Origin: Glycomyces artemisiae
Lineage (GTDB): Bacteria > Actinomycetota > Actinomycetes > Mycobacteriales > Micromonosporaceae
NCBI RefSeq assembly: GCF_003002955.1
Contig: NZ_PVTJ01000002.1
Span: forward strand, 806,001 to 870,000
DNA: 64,000 nt
Direction of reading: 5' to 3'
The notes under the pieces were generated by a model. The model saw only the letters and a program-made list of their open reading frames with translations, searched no databases and was not told where the DNA came from. Every line of letters starts with the position of its first letter. Positions within the stretch are counted from its first letter, which is position 1. Below are positions 26,722-34,967 of this stretch, in pieces. The translations under genes and the position numbers were made by a program.

Positions 26722-26794
26722 GCCTCCGTAGCTCAGTGGATAGAGCACTGGTTTCCGGGACCAGGTGTCGCAGGTTCGAATCCTGCCGGGGGCA
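26722..26794 (+). tRNA. tRNA-Arg (anticodon CCG)
   Basis: A full cloverleaf can be folded: acceptor GCCTCCG with CGGGGGC, D-stem GCTC/GAGC, anticodon stem CTGGT/ACCAG with loop TTCCGGG, and T-arm GCAGG-TTCGAAT-CCTGC. The anticodon CCG reads the arginine codon CGG. CCA is not encoded in the DNA. Confidence 0.97.
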
Positions 26795-26946
26795 CTCTGC
26801 ATCAGCCCAGCTAGAGGGCGCATTCCATTCAAAATCATGAAGGAATCCTGCCTGCCTGCGGGTAGCCATGGAGCCACAAGGGGGCCTATGGACTCGACCG
26901 CCGGCGTTCCCCATGCCGCGGCGGTTCACCAGCCGCATTGGTGTTC

Positions 26947-26952
26947 TAGCAT
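26947..26952 (+). promoter_or_regulatory. -10 element, probably leaderless MFS gene
   Basis: TAGCAT is followed by 7 nt and then the GTG at 26960. No ribosome binding site is visible, which fits a leaderless transcript. Confidence 0.4.
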
Positions 26953-26959
26953 CGCTCGG

Positions 26960-28165
26960 GTGACCCGATACCGAGAAGTGCTCGCGGTGCCGGGGATGGC
27001 ATCGCTCATGGGATCCTCGCTGCTCGCCCGCACCGCGATCACCGCCAATGCGACTGCGCTGATCATGTTCGTCGTGCTGGCCCTCGACCTGAGCTACGCG
27101 GCGGCGGGCGGCGTCGCGGCGGCGCTGACCGCCGGGGTCGCGTTGAGCGGGCCGCTGCTCGGCCGCCTCATCGACTGGCGCGGACTGCGCACGGTGGTGC
27201 TGACGACTGTGGCCGCGCAGGCGGTGTTCTGGCTGAGCGTGCCGCTCATGTCCTACAGCGTCCTGCTGGTCGCCGCGCTCGCGGCGGGGCTGCTGATGGT
27301 CCCGGCGCAGTCGGTGACGCGGCAGGCGATCGCCGCGATGACGACCGTGCCGCAGCGCCGGGCGGCGTTCGCACTCGAAGCGGTGCAAGGCGAACTGTCG
27401 TACCTCGTGGGCCCGGCTGTCGTGATCCTCTTCGCGGCCAACACGTCTCCCGAAGCGGTGGCGTGGGGCGTCGGCGCCGCCATCGCAGTCGGCGGCGCAT
27501 GGATCGGCCTGCTGAACCCGCCGCTGCGCACCGCCGACGAAGCGGATGCCGACACCGGCCCGCGGCCCCCGCGCCGGGAATGGCTGAACCTGCGCATGAT
27601 CGCGGTCCTGACGATGGCCGTCGGCGTCACGACGCTGCTCGGCGGCATCGACCTCGCGGTCATCGCCACCCTCGAAGAAGCCGGCCAGGTGTCCCGGGCG
27701 GCCCTGGTCGTGGCGGTCCTCGGCATCGCGTCCGTCACCGGCGGGCTCATCTACGGCTCGCAGGCCCGGTCGCTGCCGACCTGGCTGCTGCTCGGCCTGC
27801 TCGGGCTCGCGACGATCCCCCTCGGCCTCGCCGCGGACTGGCGCTGGCTCGCCGCAGCCGCCGTCATCGCCGGCCTCCTCACCGCCCCAACGCTCTCCAC
27901 AGTGGCCGACGCAGTGAGCGCGCTGGCACCGGCCCCCGTCCGCGGCGAGGCGACCGGCCTCCAGTCCTCGGCACAGAGCGCGGGCCTCGCCCTCGGCGCC
28001 CCACTCGCCGGATTCGCGATCGACCTCACCGCCCCGGCAGGCGGCTTCGCGGCGGCGGGCATCGCAGGTCTCGCCGCAGCAGCGGTCGGACTCCTGCTGA
28101 CCCGCCGCTCGCCTGCGGCAACGCCTTCCGACGATTCGGTCGGCGTCGCCGCAGAGGGCGACTGA
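26960..28165 (+). CDS. MFS transporter
   Basis: A 401-residue major facilitator with about twelve hydrophobic helices. The loop after helix 2 reads GPLLGRLIDWRG, a version of the MFS motif A with an acidic residue and arginine. Overall it resembles small-molecule efflux proteins; no substrate can be read from it. The start is uncertain: GTG 26960 fits the first helix and a -10 element, while ATG 26999 would also leave a complete first helix. It stands alone between tRNA-Arg and the xylanase gene. Confidence 0.8.
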   Translation: MTRYREVLAVPGMASLMGSSLLARTAITANATALIMFVVLALDLSYAAAGGVAAALTAGVALSGPLLGRLIDWRGLRTVVLTTVAAQAVFWLSVPLMSYSVLLVAALAAGLLMVPAQSVTRQAIAAMTTVPQRRAAFALEAVQGELSYLVGPAVVILFAANTSPEAVAWGVGAAIAVGGAWIGLLNPPLRTADEADADTGPRPPRREWLNLRMIAVLTMAVGVTTLLGGIDLAVIATLEEAGQVSRAALVVAVLGIASVTGGLIYGSQARSLPTWLLLGLLGLATIPLGLAADWRWLAAAAVIAGLLTAPTLSTVADAVSALAPAPVRGEATGLQSSAQSAGLALGAPLAGFAIDLTAPAGGFAAAGIAGLAAAAVGLLLTRRSPAATPSDDSVGVAAEGD

Positions 28166-28237
28166 CCGAATATCGCGAGCACCCGGGCCGGGCCGGGGTG
28201 TTGGCGGTTGACGGTGGCCTTCTCGCTGCCCTGGTTC

Positions 28238-28291
28238 CGGAAGTTTCGGAGGCATGGATCAAGAAAGTTCCGATAGTTTTCCGGAAGTTAT
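28238..28291 (+). promoter_or_regulatory. Three GAAAGTTTC-like motifs upstream of the xylanase gene
   Basis: CGGAAGTTTCG (28238-28248), AGAAAGTTCCG (28262-28272) and CCGGAAGTTAT (from 28281) are variants of the GAAASTTTC palindrome known from actinomycete xylanase promoters. They cluster directly ahead of the -35 element. Confidence 0.45.
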
Positions 28292-28319
28292 TGACACGTC
28301 GGGAGGCGGGGTCCACGAT
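28291..28319 (+). promoter_or_regulatory. Promoter of the xylanase gene
   Basis: A consensus TTGACA (28291-28296), a 17-nt spacer and CACGAT (28314-28319). The predicted start is about 72 nt before the ATG at 28398. Confidence 0.6.
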
Positions 28320-28397
28320 GGTCTCTATCGAGAAATAGATGCCTCTCGATACGGTCGGCGTTCGGCGGACCGGTTCGCACCCTTCCGAGGAGACAGG

Positions 28398-29381
28398 ATG
28401 AAGTTCAACCCTCCCCCCAGCCTCTTCAGCCGCAGGAGCCTCCTGCTCGGCGGCGCGGGCGCGCTCGCGCTCGGGGCCTCCGGGCTGGTCTTGCCCGAGG
28501 CCGCACTGGCGCAGCAGGTCATCACCACCAACCAGGAGGGCACCCACAACGGCTACTACTACTCGTTCTGGACCGACACCCAGGGCCGCGCGTCGATGAC
28601 CCTCGGCACCGGCGGGAACTACAGCTCCCAGTGGAACGGCGCCAACAACTGGGTCGGCGGCAAGGGCTGGGCCAACGGCGGGCGCCGGACCGTCACCTAC
28701 AGCGGCTCGGTCAACCACGGCAGCAACGGCTACCTGGCCCTGTACGGCTGGACGTCGAATCCGCTGGTCGAGTACTACATCGTCGAGTCGCACGGCCCCT
28801 ACAACCCCAGCAGCGGCGCCTCGCAGCGCGGCACGCTCACCACCAGCGGCGGCACCTACTGGCTCGGCCAGTCCACCCGCTACAACGCCCCGTCGGTGGA
28901 GGGCACCAAGACCTTCAACCAGTACTGGAGCGTCCGCCAGGGCAACCGCACCTCGGGGACCATCAACACCGGCGAACACTTCGACGCCTGGGCCCGCGCG
29001 GGCATGAACCTCGGCGCCTTCAGCTACTACATGATCATGGCGACCGAGGGCTACCAGTCCACCGGCAGCTCCAACATCACCCTCGACAGCTCCGGCGGAG
29101 GCGGCGGGGGCGGTGGCGGCGGCGCCTGCACCGCGGTCCTGTCCGCGGGCCAGAGCTGGGGCGACCGGTACAACCTCAACGTCACCGTCTCCGGCAAGAG
29201 CGACTGGCGGACGACGCTGAACATCCCCTCGCCCGCGAAGGTCCTCGCGACGTGGAACTGCAACGCGTCGTACCCCAACGCGCAGACGCTCGTCGCCACC
29301 CCGAACGGCGCCGGGAACACGTTCGGCCTGACGATCCAGGCCAACGGGAACTGGAACTGGCCGACCGTCGGCTGCGCCTGA
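28398..29381 (+). CDS. Secreted GH11 endo-1,4-beta-xylanase with CBM2-like domain
   Basis: A 327-residue secreted enzyme that cuts xylan. It has a twin-arginine signal ([11 protein letters not shown]) with likely cleavage after ALA at residue 38. The GH11 jelly-roll follows (about 40-230), with nucleophile Glu125 in [10 protein letters not shown] and acid/base Glu217 in MATEGYQS. A run of ten glycines links it to a C-terminal CBM2-like carbohydrate-binding domain (about 243-326) with end cysteines and exposed tryptophans (NWNWPTVGC). ATG 28398 has GAGGAGA upstream. Its own promoter and terminator make it a single-gene unit, probably induced by xylan products. Confidence 0.95.
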   Translation: MKFNPPPSLFSRRSLLLGGAGALALGASGLVLPEAALAQQVITTNQEGTHNGYYYSFWTDTQGRASMTLGTGGNYSSQWNGANNWVGGKGWANGGRRTVTYSGSVNHGSNGYLALYGWTSNPLVEYYIVESHGPYNPSSGASQRGTLTTSGGTYWLGQSTRYNAPSVEGTKTFNQYWSVRQGNRTSGTINTGEHFDAWARAGMNLGAFSYYMIMATEGYQSTGSSNITLDSSGGGGGGGGGGACTAVLSAGQSWGDRYNLNVTVSGKSDWRTTLNIPSPAKVLATWNCNASYPNAQTLVATPNGAGNTFGLTIQANGNWNWPTVGCA

Positions 29382-29392
29382 CCCCCCTGGAG

Positions 29393-29416
29393 GACCGCCC
29401 GCGCGAGCGGGCGGTC
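29393..29416 (+). terminator. Terminator after the xylanase gene
   Basis: A perfect 10-bp stem (GACCGCCCGC and complement), GCGA loop, then TTTCTCGG; 11 nt after the stop codon. Confidence 0.8.
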
Positions 29417-29448
29417 TTTCTCGGTTTCCCGCCCGAAACCGCGGGGCA

Positions 29449-29454
29449 TAGGAT
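29449..29454 (+). promoter_or_regulatory. -10 element, probably leaderless lprG
   Basis: TAGGAT ends 6 nt before the ATG at 29461 and no ribosome binding site is seen. Confidence 0.4.
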
Positions 29455-29460
29455 CGCCCT

Positions 29461-30123
29461 ATGCGATCGAAACTCCCCGTGATCGGCGCCGCCGCCCTCG
29501 TGCTCTCGGCCCTCGCGGCCTGTTCGGACGGCGCCGACGAGGTGCCCGCCGCGGACGAGGTGCTGCCCAGCGCGTCGGAGGTGATGGCCGAGGTCGAGTC
29601 CGTCCACTTCGAACTGACGGTCGACGGGGAGGTCGAGGGCCTGTCGGTCAAGAGCGCCGACGGGGTCGTCACCGCCGACGGCGAGGCCGAGGGCACGGGC
29701 ACGATCACCGCGCTCGGCATGGACCTGGAAGTGGACTACACGATCGTCGGGGACAGCGCCTACGTCAAGGGCGTCACCGGCGGCTACCAGGAGATCCCGG
29801 TGGGGGACGAGATGCTCCCGTACGACCCGACGGTGCTGCTCGACCCGGGCGCGGGGATCGCGGCGCTGCTGAACGCGGTCGAGACGGCGACCCCGGAGGA
29901 CACCGAGGCGGTCGGCGGGTTCGACACGTACCGGTACGAGGTGGTGTTCGACCCGGCGGCGTTCGCGGAGTTCCTGCCCGCCGCGGGGGAGTGGAACACG
30001 GCGACGGTGTGGTTCGACGAGGAGACCCTCCGGGTCGTGAAAGCCGAGTTCGCCCAAGGGGACGCGACCGTGACGCTGCTGCTCGACGACTACAACGAGC
30101 CGGTGGACATTGCGGTCCCCTGA
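29461..30123 (+). CDS. lprG: LprG/LppX-family lipoprotein
   Basis: A 220-residue lipoprotein with lipobox LAAC at Cys21 and the LppX_LprAFG fold, a hydrophobic-cavity protein that carries acylated lipids. In mycobacteria LprG works with the MFS pump P55 (Rv1411c-Rv1410c) to move triacylated glycolipids or triacylglycerides to the outer layers. The same pairing is seen here: the MFS gene starts inside the last codons of this gene. The gene appears to be transcribed without a leader. Confidence 0.85.
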   Translation: MRSKLPVIGAAALVLSALAACSDGADEVPAADEVLPSASEVMAEVESVHFELTVDGEVEGLSVKSADGVVTADGEAEGTGTITALGMDLEVDYTIVGDSAYVKGVTGGYQEIPVGDEMLPYDPTVLLDPGAGIAALLNAVETATPEDTEAVGGFDTYRYEVVFDPAAFAEFLPAAGEWNTATVWFDEETLRVVKAEFAQGDATVTLLLDDYNEPVDIAVP

Positions 30124-31582
30124 CCTGCCGGCCCCCCGCCGCGGCCCGGCCCTGACCGCCGCGGGCGCAGCCGTCCTGCTCGGCTCGATCGACGCGTACG
30201 TCCTCGTGAGCGTCCTGGTCGACATGATCGGCGACCTCGACATCCCCGCGAACCACCTGGAACGCGCCACGCCCCTGGTCACCGGATACCTCCTCGGCTA
30301 CATCGCGGGCATGCCGCTGCTGGGCCGCGTCTCGGACCGGTTCGGGCGGCGCATCGTCATCCACGTGTGCCTGGCGGCCTTCGCGATCGGCTCGGTCATC
30401 TCGGCCGTCTCCCTCGACCTCGCGCCGCTCGTCGCGGGCCGGGCCCTCCAGGGCCTCGCGGGCGGGGCGCTCCTGCCGGTGACGATGGCCCTCGCCGCGG
30501 ACCTGTTCGCGGCCGAGCGCCGCGCCGTGGTCCTCGGGTGGATCGGCGCCGCGCAGGAGCTCGGCGCGGTCCTGGGGCCGCTCGCGGGCGCCGGGATCGC
30601 GGCGGTCGTCGGCTGGCGCGGGATCTTCTGGATCAACGTGCCCCTCGCGGTCCTCGCGGCACTGGCCGTCCACTTCGCGCTCCCGCGCGACACGGCGCGC
30701 CGAGAAGGCCGCATCGACTTCCTCGGCGGCGCGCTCCTCGCGGTCGCCTTGGGGCTGTTCACGATCGGCCTGTACAACCCCGAGCCGGAGGACGCGGTGC
30801 TGCCGCCGTGGGGCCCGGTCGCGATCGTCGCCGGGGCCGTGGTCCTCGCCCTGTTCGTCCTCCAGCAGCGCCGCTCCGCGGTGCGCCTCCTCGAACCCGA
30901 CGGCGTCAAATGGCGCCCCTACGCCGCCGTGCTCGCCGCGAGCGCCGCCGCGGGTGCGGTCCTCATGGTCACGCTCGTCGACACGCAGCTGCTCGCCCAG
31001 ACGCTTCTGGGCCTGGACTCCGCGGGCGGCGCGCTGCTGCTCATGTGGTTCCTCGTCGGCCTGCCGCTCGGCGCGGTCGCTGGCGGGGCGCTCGCGTCCC
31101 GCTACGGCGAGCGCGTCCCGGCCCTCGCCGGGTTCGCCACGGCCGCTTTGGCGTACGTGTGGATCGCCGACGCCGTCCCGCACATCGCCCTCGGCCTCGG
31201 CCTGGCCGGGGCCGCCCTCGGCCTCACCGTCGCGCCCCTCTCCTCGGCGGCGCTGCGCGTCGTCCCCGAGGACCGCCACGGCACGGCCGCCGCGCTCGCC
31301 GTCGTCGCCCGCATGATGGGGATGCTCATCGGCGTCGCCGCCCTCACCTCCTGGAGCCTCCACCGCTTCCAGGAGTCCACGGCCGACCTCGACACGCCCC
31401 TCCCCTTCGGCATCTCCGAGTCGGTCTTCCTCTCCCGCCAGGAGGCCTACCTGGAGGCGATCGACCGCGCCCTCGCCGCCCAGTACGCCGACGTCTTCAC
31501 CGCCGCCGCCTTCATCTGCCTCGCGGGCGCGGTCGCCTCCGCGGCGCTCCCGGGCCGGGTGAGAGTGACGAGCGCCGTTTAG
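30110..31582 (+). CDS. P55-type MFS transporter partner of LprG
   Basis: A 490-residue major facilitator of the DHA2-like, about 14-helix type. The motif between helices 2 and 3 reads GRVSDRFGRR, and motif C-like GxxxGPLAGAGIAA lies in helix 5. It begins at TTG 30110, 14 nt before the end of lprG, in another frame, so translation is coupled. No better start exists because the first helix (AAGAAVLLGSIDAYVLVSV) follows within about 20 residues. By family knowledge it should export lipid with LprG; drug efflux is a secondary phenotype of such pumps. Confidence 0.85.
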   Translation: MRSPDLPAPRRGPALTAAGAAVLLGSIDAYVLVSVLVDMIGDLDIPANHLERATPLVTGYLLGYIAGMPLLGRVSDRFGRRIVIHVCLAAFAIGSVISAVSLDLAPLVAGRALQGLAGGALLPVTMALAADLFAAERRAVVLGWIGAAQELGAVLGPLAGAGIAAVVGWRGIFWINVPLAVLAALAVHFALPRDTARREGRIDFLGGALLAVALGLFTIGLYNPEPEDAVLPPWGPVAIVAGAVVLALFVLQQRRSAVRLLEPDGVKWRPYAAVLAASAAAGAVLMVTLVDTQLLAQTLLGLDSAGGALLLMWFLVGLPLGAVAGGALASRYGERVPALAGFATAALAYVWIADAVPHIALGLGLAGAALGLTVAPLSSAALRVVPEDRHGTAAALAVVARMMGMLIGVAALTSWSLHRFQESTADLDTPLPFGISESVFLSRQEAYLEAIDRALAAQYADVFTAAAFICLAGAVASAALPGRVRVTSAV

Positions 31583-31608
31583 CCGGGCTTCGGAGCCGCC
31601 CGGCCGGA

Positions 31609-31614
31609 TATGGT
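31609..31614 (+). promoter_or_regulatory. -10 element, probably leaderless GNAT-like gene
   Basis: TATGGT ends 6 nt before the ATG at 31621; there is no Shine-Dalgarno sequence. Confidence 0.35.
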
Positions 31615-31620
31615 TGCCGC

Positions 31621-31914
31621 ATGGCGGATCTTTCGGTTGTGGAGAATGCGGGCGAGCAGCGGTACGAGCTGCGCAACGACGCCGGCGAGGTGCTGGGGTA
31701 CCTGGAGTACATGCAGGGCGAGGACTTCATCGTGCTGCCGCACACGGAGGTCGACCGGTCCCTGCGCGGGCAGGGATGGGGGGACCGGCTCGTCAGGTTC
31801 GCGCTCGACGACCTGCGGGAGAAGGGCGCGAAGGCGTACCCGACCTGCCCGTTCGTGGACCGGTGGATGCAGCGCCACGACGAGTACGAGGACCTGCGCT
31901 ACGTGCCGCGGTAG
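31621..31914 (+). CDS. Small GNAT-like N-acetyltransferase (COG2388 type)
   Basis: A 97-residue single-domain protein of the YjdJ/COG2388 group: a reduced GNAT fold with the acetyl-CoA loop RGQGWGDRLVRFALDDLRE. The preceding strand reads DFIVLPHTEV and the C-terminal part YPTCPFVDRWMQRHDEY. These proteins are about 90-110 residues, so it is complete. Substrate is unknown for the group. It stands alone behind a probable leaderless promoter. Confidence 0.85.
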   Translation: MADLSVVENAGEQRYELRNDAGEVLGYLEYMQGEDFIVLPHTEVDRSLRGQGWGDRLVRFALDDLREKGAKAYPTCPFVDRWMQRHDEYEDLRYVPR

Positions 31915-32046
31915 CGGCCGTTCAGGGGCATTAGGCCGCACCGCTGCGGACTGTTCACCTCTGCGCAAACTGCGGGTTCAACTGCCGTTCATCAAGGGAT
32001 GAAGCATCGTCGATATGCGACGACCCCCTGCCCTGCGAGGCCGCTG

Positions 32047-32532
32047 ATGCTCTCGGCGCTCATCCTGCTCCGGCACGTCGCCGACGACCCCGGCGACCGG
32101 CTCACCGACGCGCAGTCGCGGCGCGCCTGGGCGCTCGCCGACTTCCTCCAGCTGTACAACCCGACGACCCTGCTGTCGGGGCCCGGCCGCGCCTGCGCCG
32201 ACACGCTCGCGCCGCTCGCGAGCCGCCTCGACCTCCAGGCGCTCGCCTCCCCGGACCTGGCGAGGGACGCGCCCGCGCTCAGCCCCGCGCACGCCGCCGT
32301 CTGGCTGGCCGCCCGCGCCCTGCGGGCCCTCCCGGACCCGCGCCGCACCGCCGTCGTGTGCGCCGAGGCCCCCGTGCTGTGCGCGCTCCTGGTCGGCGCC
32401 GCCGCGCTCGACGGCCACGACCTGGCCGAGCGCGCGCAGGAACCGGACGGCGACCTCGCGCCCGGCGGCGGCTGGGTCCTCCACCGCGACGACGGGCGGC
32501 TCGTCGATGTCAAGCCGCTCAGCGTGCGCTAA
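32047..32532 (+). CDS. Histidine-phosphatase-superfamily-like protein with altered site
   Basis: A 161-residue protein resembling the SixA-like half of actinobacterial MutT1-type proteins. The first catalytic element is present as LLRHVAD (R9-H10), and an arginine in LLSGPGRACADTL (R48) fits the second phosphate contact. The usual SHG/THR segment with the second catalytic His reads VVCAEAPVL, giving Glu107, so phosphatase activity is doubtful. No Nudix domain is attached. ATG 32047 has GCGAGG 6 nt upstream; an in-frame ATG at 31999 would add 16 residues that do not look conserved. Confidence 0.6.
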   Translation: MLSALILLRHVADDPGDRLTDAQSRRAWALADFLQLYNPTTLLSGPGRACADTLAPLASRLDLQALASPDLARDAPALSPAHAAVWLAARALRALPDPRRTAVVCAEAPVLCALLVGAAALDGHDLAERAQEPDGDLAPGGGWVLHRDDGRLVDVKPLSVR

Positions 32533-32537
32533 TTCGA

Positions 32538-32567
32538 TTGCAGTCCCAGGTCAACCCCGGGTAGGGT
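32538..32567 (+). promoter_or_regulatory. Promoter of helD
   Basis: TTGCAG (32538-32543), 18-nt spacer, TAGGGT (32562-32567). Downstream in the leader an inverted repeat GTCAGA-8-TCTGAC (32608-32627) could be an operator. Confidence 0.5.
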
Positions 32568-32648
32568 CGACGGTTCGCCTTTCAGGCTCCAGCACCGCGC
32601 TCCGCGCGTCAGAAAGAATCGTCTGACAAATCCACCGGGGAGACTCCT

Positions 32649-34670
32649 GTGTCAGAAACCGAACTCCAGGCAGAAATCGACCACCACGAGCGCGCCCGCG
32701 CCGCCATGGCCGCGATGCGCGAGCTCACCGAGGGCATCCACAACATCTACTCCGGGGACTTCGACGAGTCCACCCGGAACCTCGGCCTCGGCGACGTCCG
32801 CTCCGACCACCTCTTCGGCTGGGCCATGGCCAACTACACCGTGCCCCGCCTCGCCGACCTCACCGACCGCGGCATCGCACTCTTCTTCGGCCGCATCTGG
32901 ATGGACGACGGCGAGGACTTCCACATCGGCCGCCGCCACATCCTCGACGGCAACCGCGACCCGCTCGTCCTCGACTGGCGCGCGCCCCTCTCCGAGCAGT
33001 ACTACCGCGCCTCCGCCCACGACCGCCGCGACGTCGCCAAGCGCCGCCGCTTCGGCTTCAACAACGGCACCCTCACCGGCTTCGAGGACGAGAACCTCGT
33101 CTTCGGTGAAGAAGTCGCCTCCGACATCCTCACCGCCGAGATCGAGCGCCCCCGCACCGGCCCGATGCGCGACATCGTCGCCACCATCCAGCCCGAGCAG
33201 GACGAGCTCATCCGCCGCGACGCCACTACGAACCTGTGCGTCCAAGGCGCCCCCGGCACCGGCAAGACCGCCGTCGGCCTCCACCGCGCCGCCTGGCTGC
33301 TCTACAACTACACCGACAAGCTCAACAAGTCCGGCGTCCTCGTCGTCGGCCCCAACGAGGGCTTCCTCAACTACATCGCCGGAGTCCTCCCCACCCTCGG
33401 CGAGACCTCCGTCTGGCAGGTCACCGTCCAGCAGCTCACCGGCGCCCACACCGCCACCGGGACCGACACGCACGAGGCCGCGCTCGTCAAGCACGACGAG
33501 CGCATCGCCCTGGTCTGCGAGCGCGCCGTCTGGGGCCACATCGGCACCGCCCTCGACGGCGGCGTGACGGCCGACGAGGGCCTCCTCATCGCCGACGCCG
33601 GATGGCGCTGGCGCCTGGGCCTGGGGTTCCTGGAGGAGGCGCTCGCGAACGCCCGCAAGCACACCCGCACCTACACGGCCGGGCGCAAGGCCCTGGAGGA
33701 CGCGATCGTGCAGGGCGTGCGCCGCCAGGCCGAGATCCGCTCCGGTCACTCCCCGGACGCCAAGTGGGGCACCAGGATCAAGCGGACCCCCGCGGTCCGG
33801 CAGTTCATGGACGCGGTGTGGCCGGGGCTCAACGCCAAGACCGTCATGAAGAAGCTGTACACGGACGCGGCGTTCCGCGCGGACGCGACCCGCGGCATCC
33901 TCTCCGAGGACGAGGCAGCGCTGCTCACCGGGAAGCTCGCCAAGCCCAGCGCCGCCGACCTGCTCATCGTCGACGAGGTGGAGTCGCACCTCAAACTGCG
34001 CGACCCGTCGGCGTCCTTCGGGCACATCGTGATCGACGAGGCCCAGGACCTGTCCCCGATGCAGTGCAGGGCCATCGCCCGCCGCTCCGGAAAGGGCTCG
34101 GTCACCGTCCTCGGCGACCTCGCGCAGGGGACCACGCCGTGGGCCGCCTCCTCGTGGACGGACCAGATGCGGCACTTGGGCAAGGACCAGGCTGAGCACA
34201 CCGAGCTGACCACCGGGTTCCGCGTGCCCGCCGTCATCATCGAGCTCGCCAACCGGGTCCTGCCGCACCTCGGCGTCGGCGTCGCCCCCGCCCGGTCGAT
34301 CCGCTCGGACGGGTCCCTCGACCACGTCAGGACTGCGGACCTCGAAGCGGGCGTTCGTGAAGCGGTCGCCAAGGCCCTCCAGGAGGAAGGCCTCGTCGGC
34401 GTCATCGCCGCGGACGCACGCGCCGAGGCGCTGCGGCCGGTCCTCGAAGGGGCCGAGCGGGTCGAGCTCGTCGCCGCGAGCCTCGCGAAGGGCCTCGAAT
34501 ACGACCACGTGGTGGTCGTCGAACCCGTCGAGATCGTCGAGGCCCCGGCCACCGGAGGAGCGACCGTCGAAGGCGTCGGACTGCGCCACCTCTACGTCGC
34601 GCTCACCCGCGCCGTCTCGCGCCTCACCGTGGTCCACGCCCGGGACCTGCCGCCCCAGATGGCCTCGTGA
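32649..34670 (+). CDS. helD: HelD-type RNA polymerase recycling ATPase (UvrD-like)
   Basis: A 673-residue SF1-type ATPase of the HelD family, which enters RNA polymerase channels to free stalled enzyme from nucleic acid. A coiled-coil N-terminal arm (about 1-35) is followed by the RAPLSEQYYRA region, Walker A in VQGAPGTGKTAVGLHRAAWLLY (about 198-219), Walker B HIVIDEAQDLSP, and the C-terminal helicase-like motifs TTGFRVPAVIIEL and RHLYVALTRAVSRLTVVH. It starts at GTG 32649 behind GGGGAG. Some actinomycete HelD relatives give rifamycin tolerance, but I see no rifamycin-associated element upstream. Confidence 0.9.
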   Translation: MSETELQAEIDHHERARAAMAAMRELTEGIHNIYSGDFDESTRNLGLGDVRSDHLFGWAMANYTVPRLADLTDRGIALFFGRIWMDDGEDFHIGRRHILDGNRDPLVLDWRAPLSEQYYRASAHDRRDVAKRRRFGFNNGTLTGFEDENLVFGEEVASDILTAEIERPRTGPMRDIVATIQPEQDELIRRDATTNLCVQGAPGTGKTAVGLHRAAWLLYNYTDKLNKSGVLVVGPNEGFLNYIAGVLPTLGETSVWQVTVQQLTGAHTATGTDTHEAALVKHDERIALVCERAVWGHIGTALDGGVTADEGLLIADAGWRWRLGLGFLEEALANARKHTRTYTAGRKALEDAIVQGVRRQAEIRSGHSPDAKWGTRIKRTPAVRQFMDAVWPGLNAKTVMKKLYTDAAFRADATRGILSEDEAALLTGKLAKPSAADLLIVDEVESHLKLRDPSASFGHIVIDEAQDLSPMQCRAIARRSGKGSVTVLGDLAQGTTPWAASSWTDQMRHLGKDQAEHTELTTGFRVPAVIIELANRVLPHLGVGVAPARSIRSDGSLDHVRTADLEAGVREAVAKALQEEGLVGVIAADARAEALRPVLEGAERVELVAASLAKGLEYDHVVVVEPVEIVEAPATGGATVEGVGLRHLYVALTRAVSRLTVVHARDLPPQMAS

Positions 34671-34967
34671 CCGGACGTGGCCGGGTCGGCCGTGGCGCCC
34701 GCCTCCGGGCTCATACCGATTTGGTCACAATATGCTGACGCCGAGGCGAACGCCGGGATTGTCGGTGAAAGCGATGAAATCTACGGGTCCTTTACGGATA
34801 CGCTCCACAATCGCCTCAACCTGCGGATATGCCCGCCCCAAGCCCCTCAAGAGTACCCATTGGACGGTCAATGAGGACACTTGGGGCGCAGTGGCACTGC
34901 ATGCTCATATTCCCCATAGCGCCGCGACATCTGATATGCCCGCGCGGCCCGGAATACGAGGAGAACG
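34671..34967. other. Gap upstream of binding protein 1
   Basis: 297 nt without a supported gene. It is noticeably more AT-rich than its surroundings (34710-34830) and likely holds the promoter of the first binding-protein gene. I could not fix a convincing -35/-10 pair. No terminator for helD is obvious. Confidence 0.4.

Noticed and set aside
29095-29126. GGC-rich tandem repeat
   Set aside because: It is simply the poly-glycine linker between the two xylanase domains.
32533-32648. Rifamycin-associated element upstream of helD
   Set aside because: No matching GGGGCTTGC-type inverted repeat is present; only an ordinary promoter and a short GTCAGA/TCTGAC repeat.
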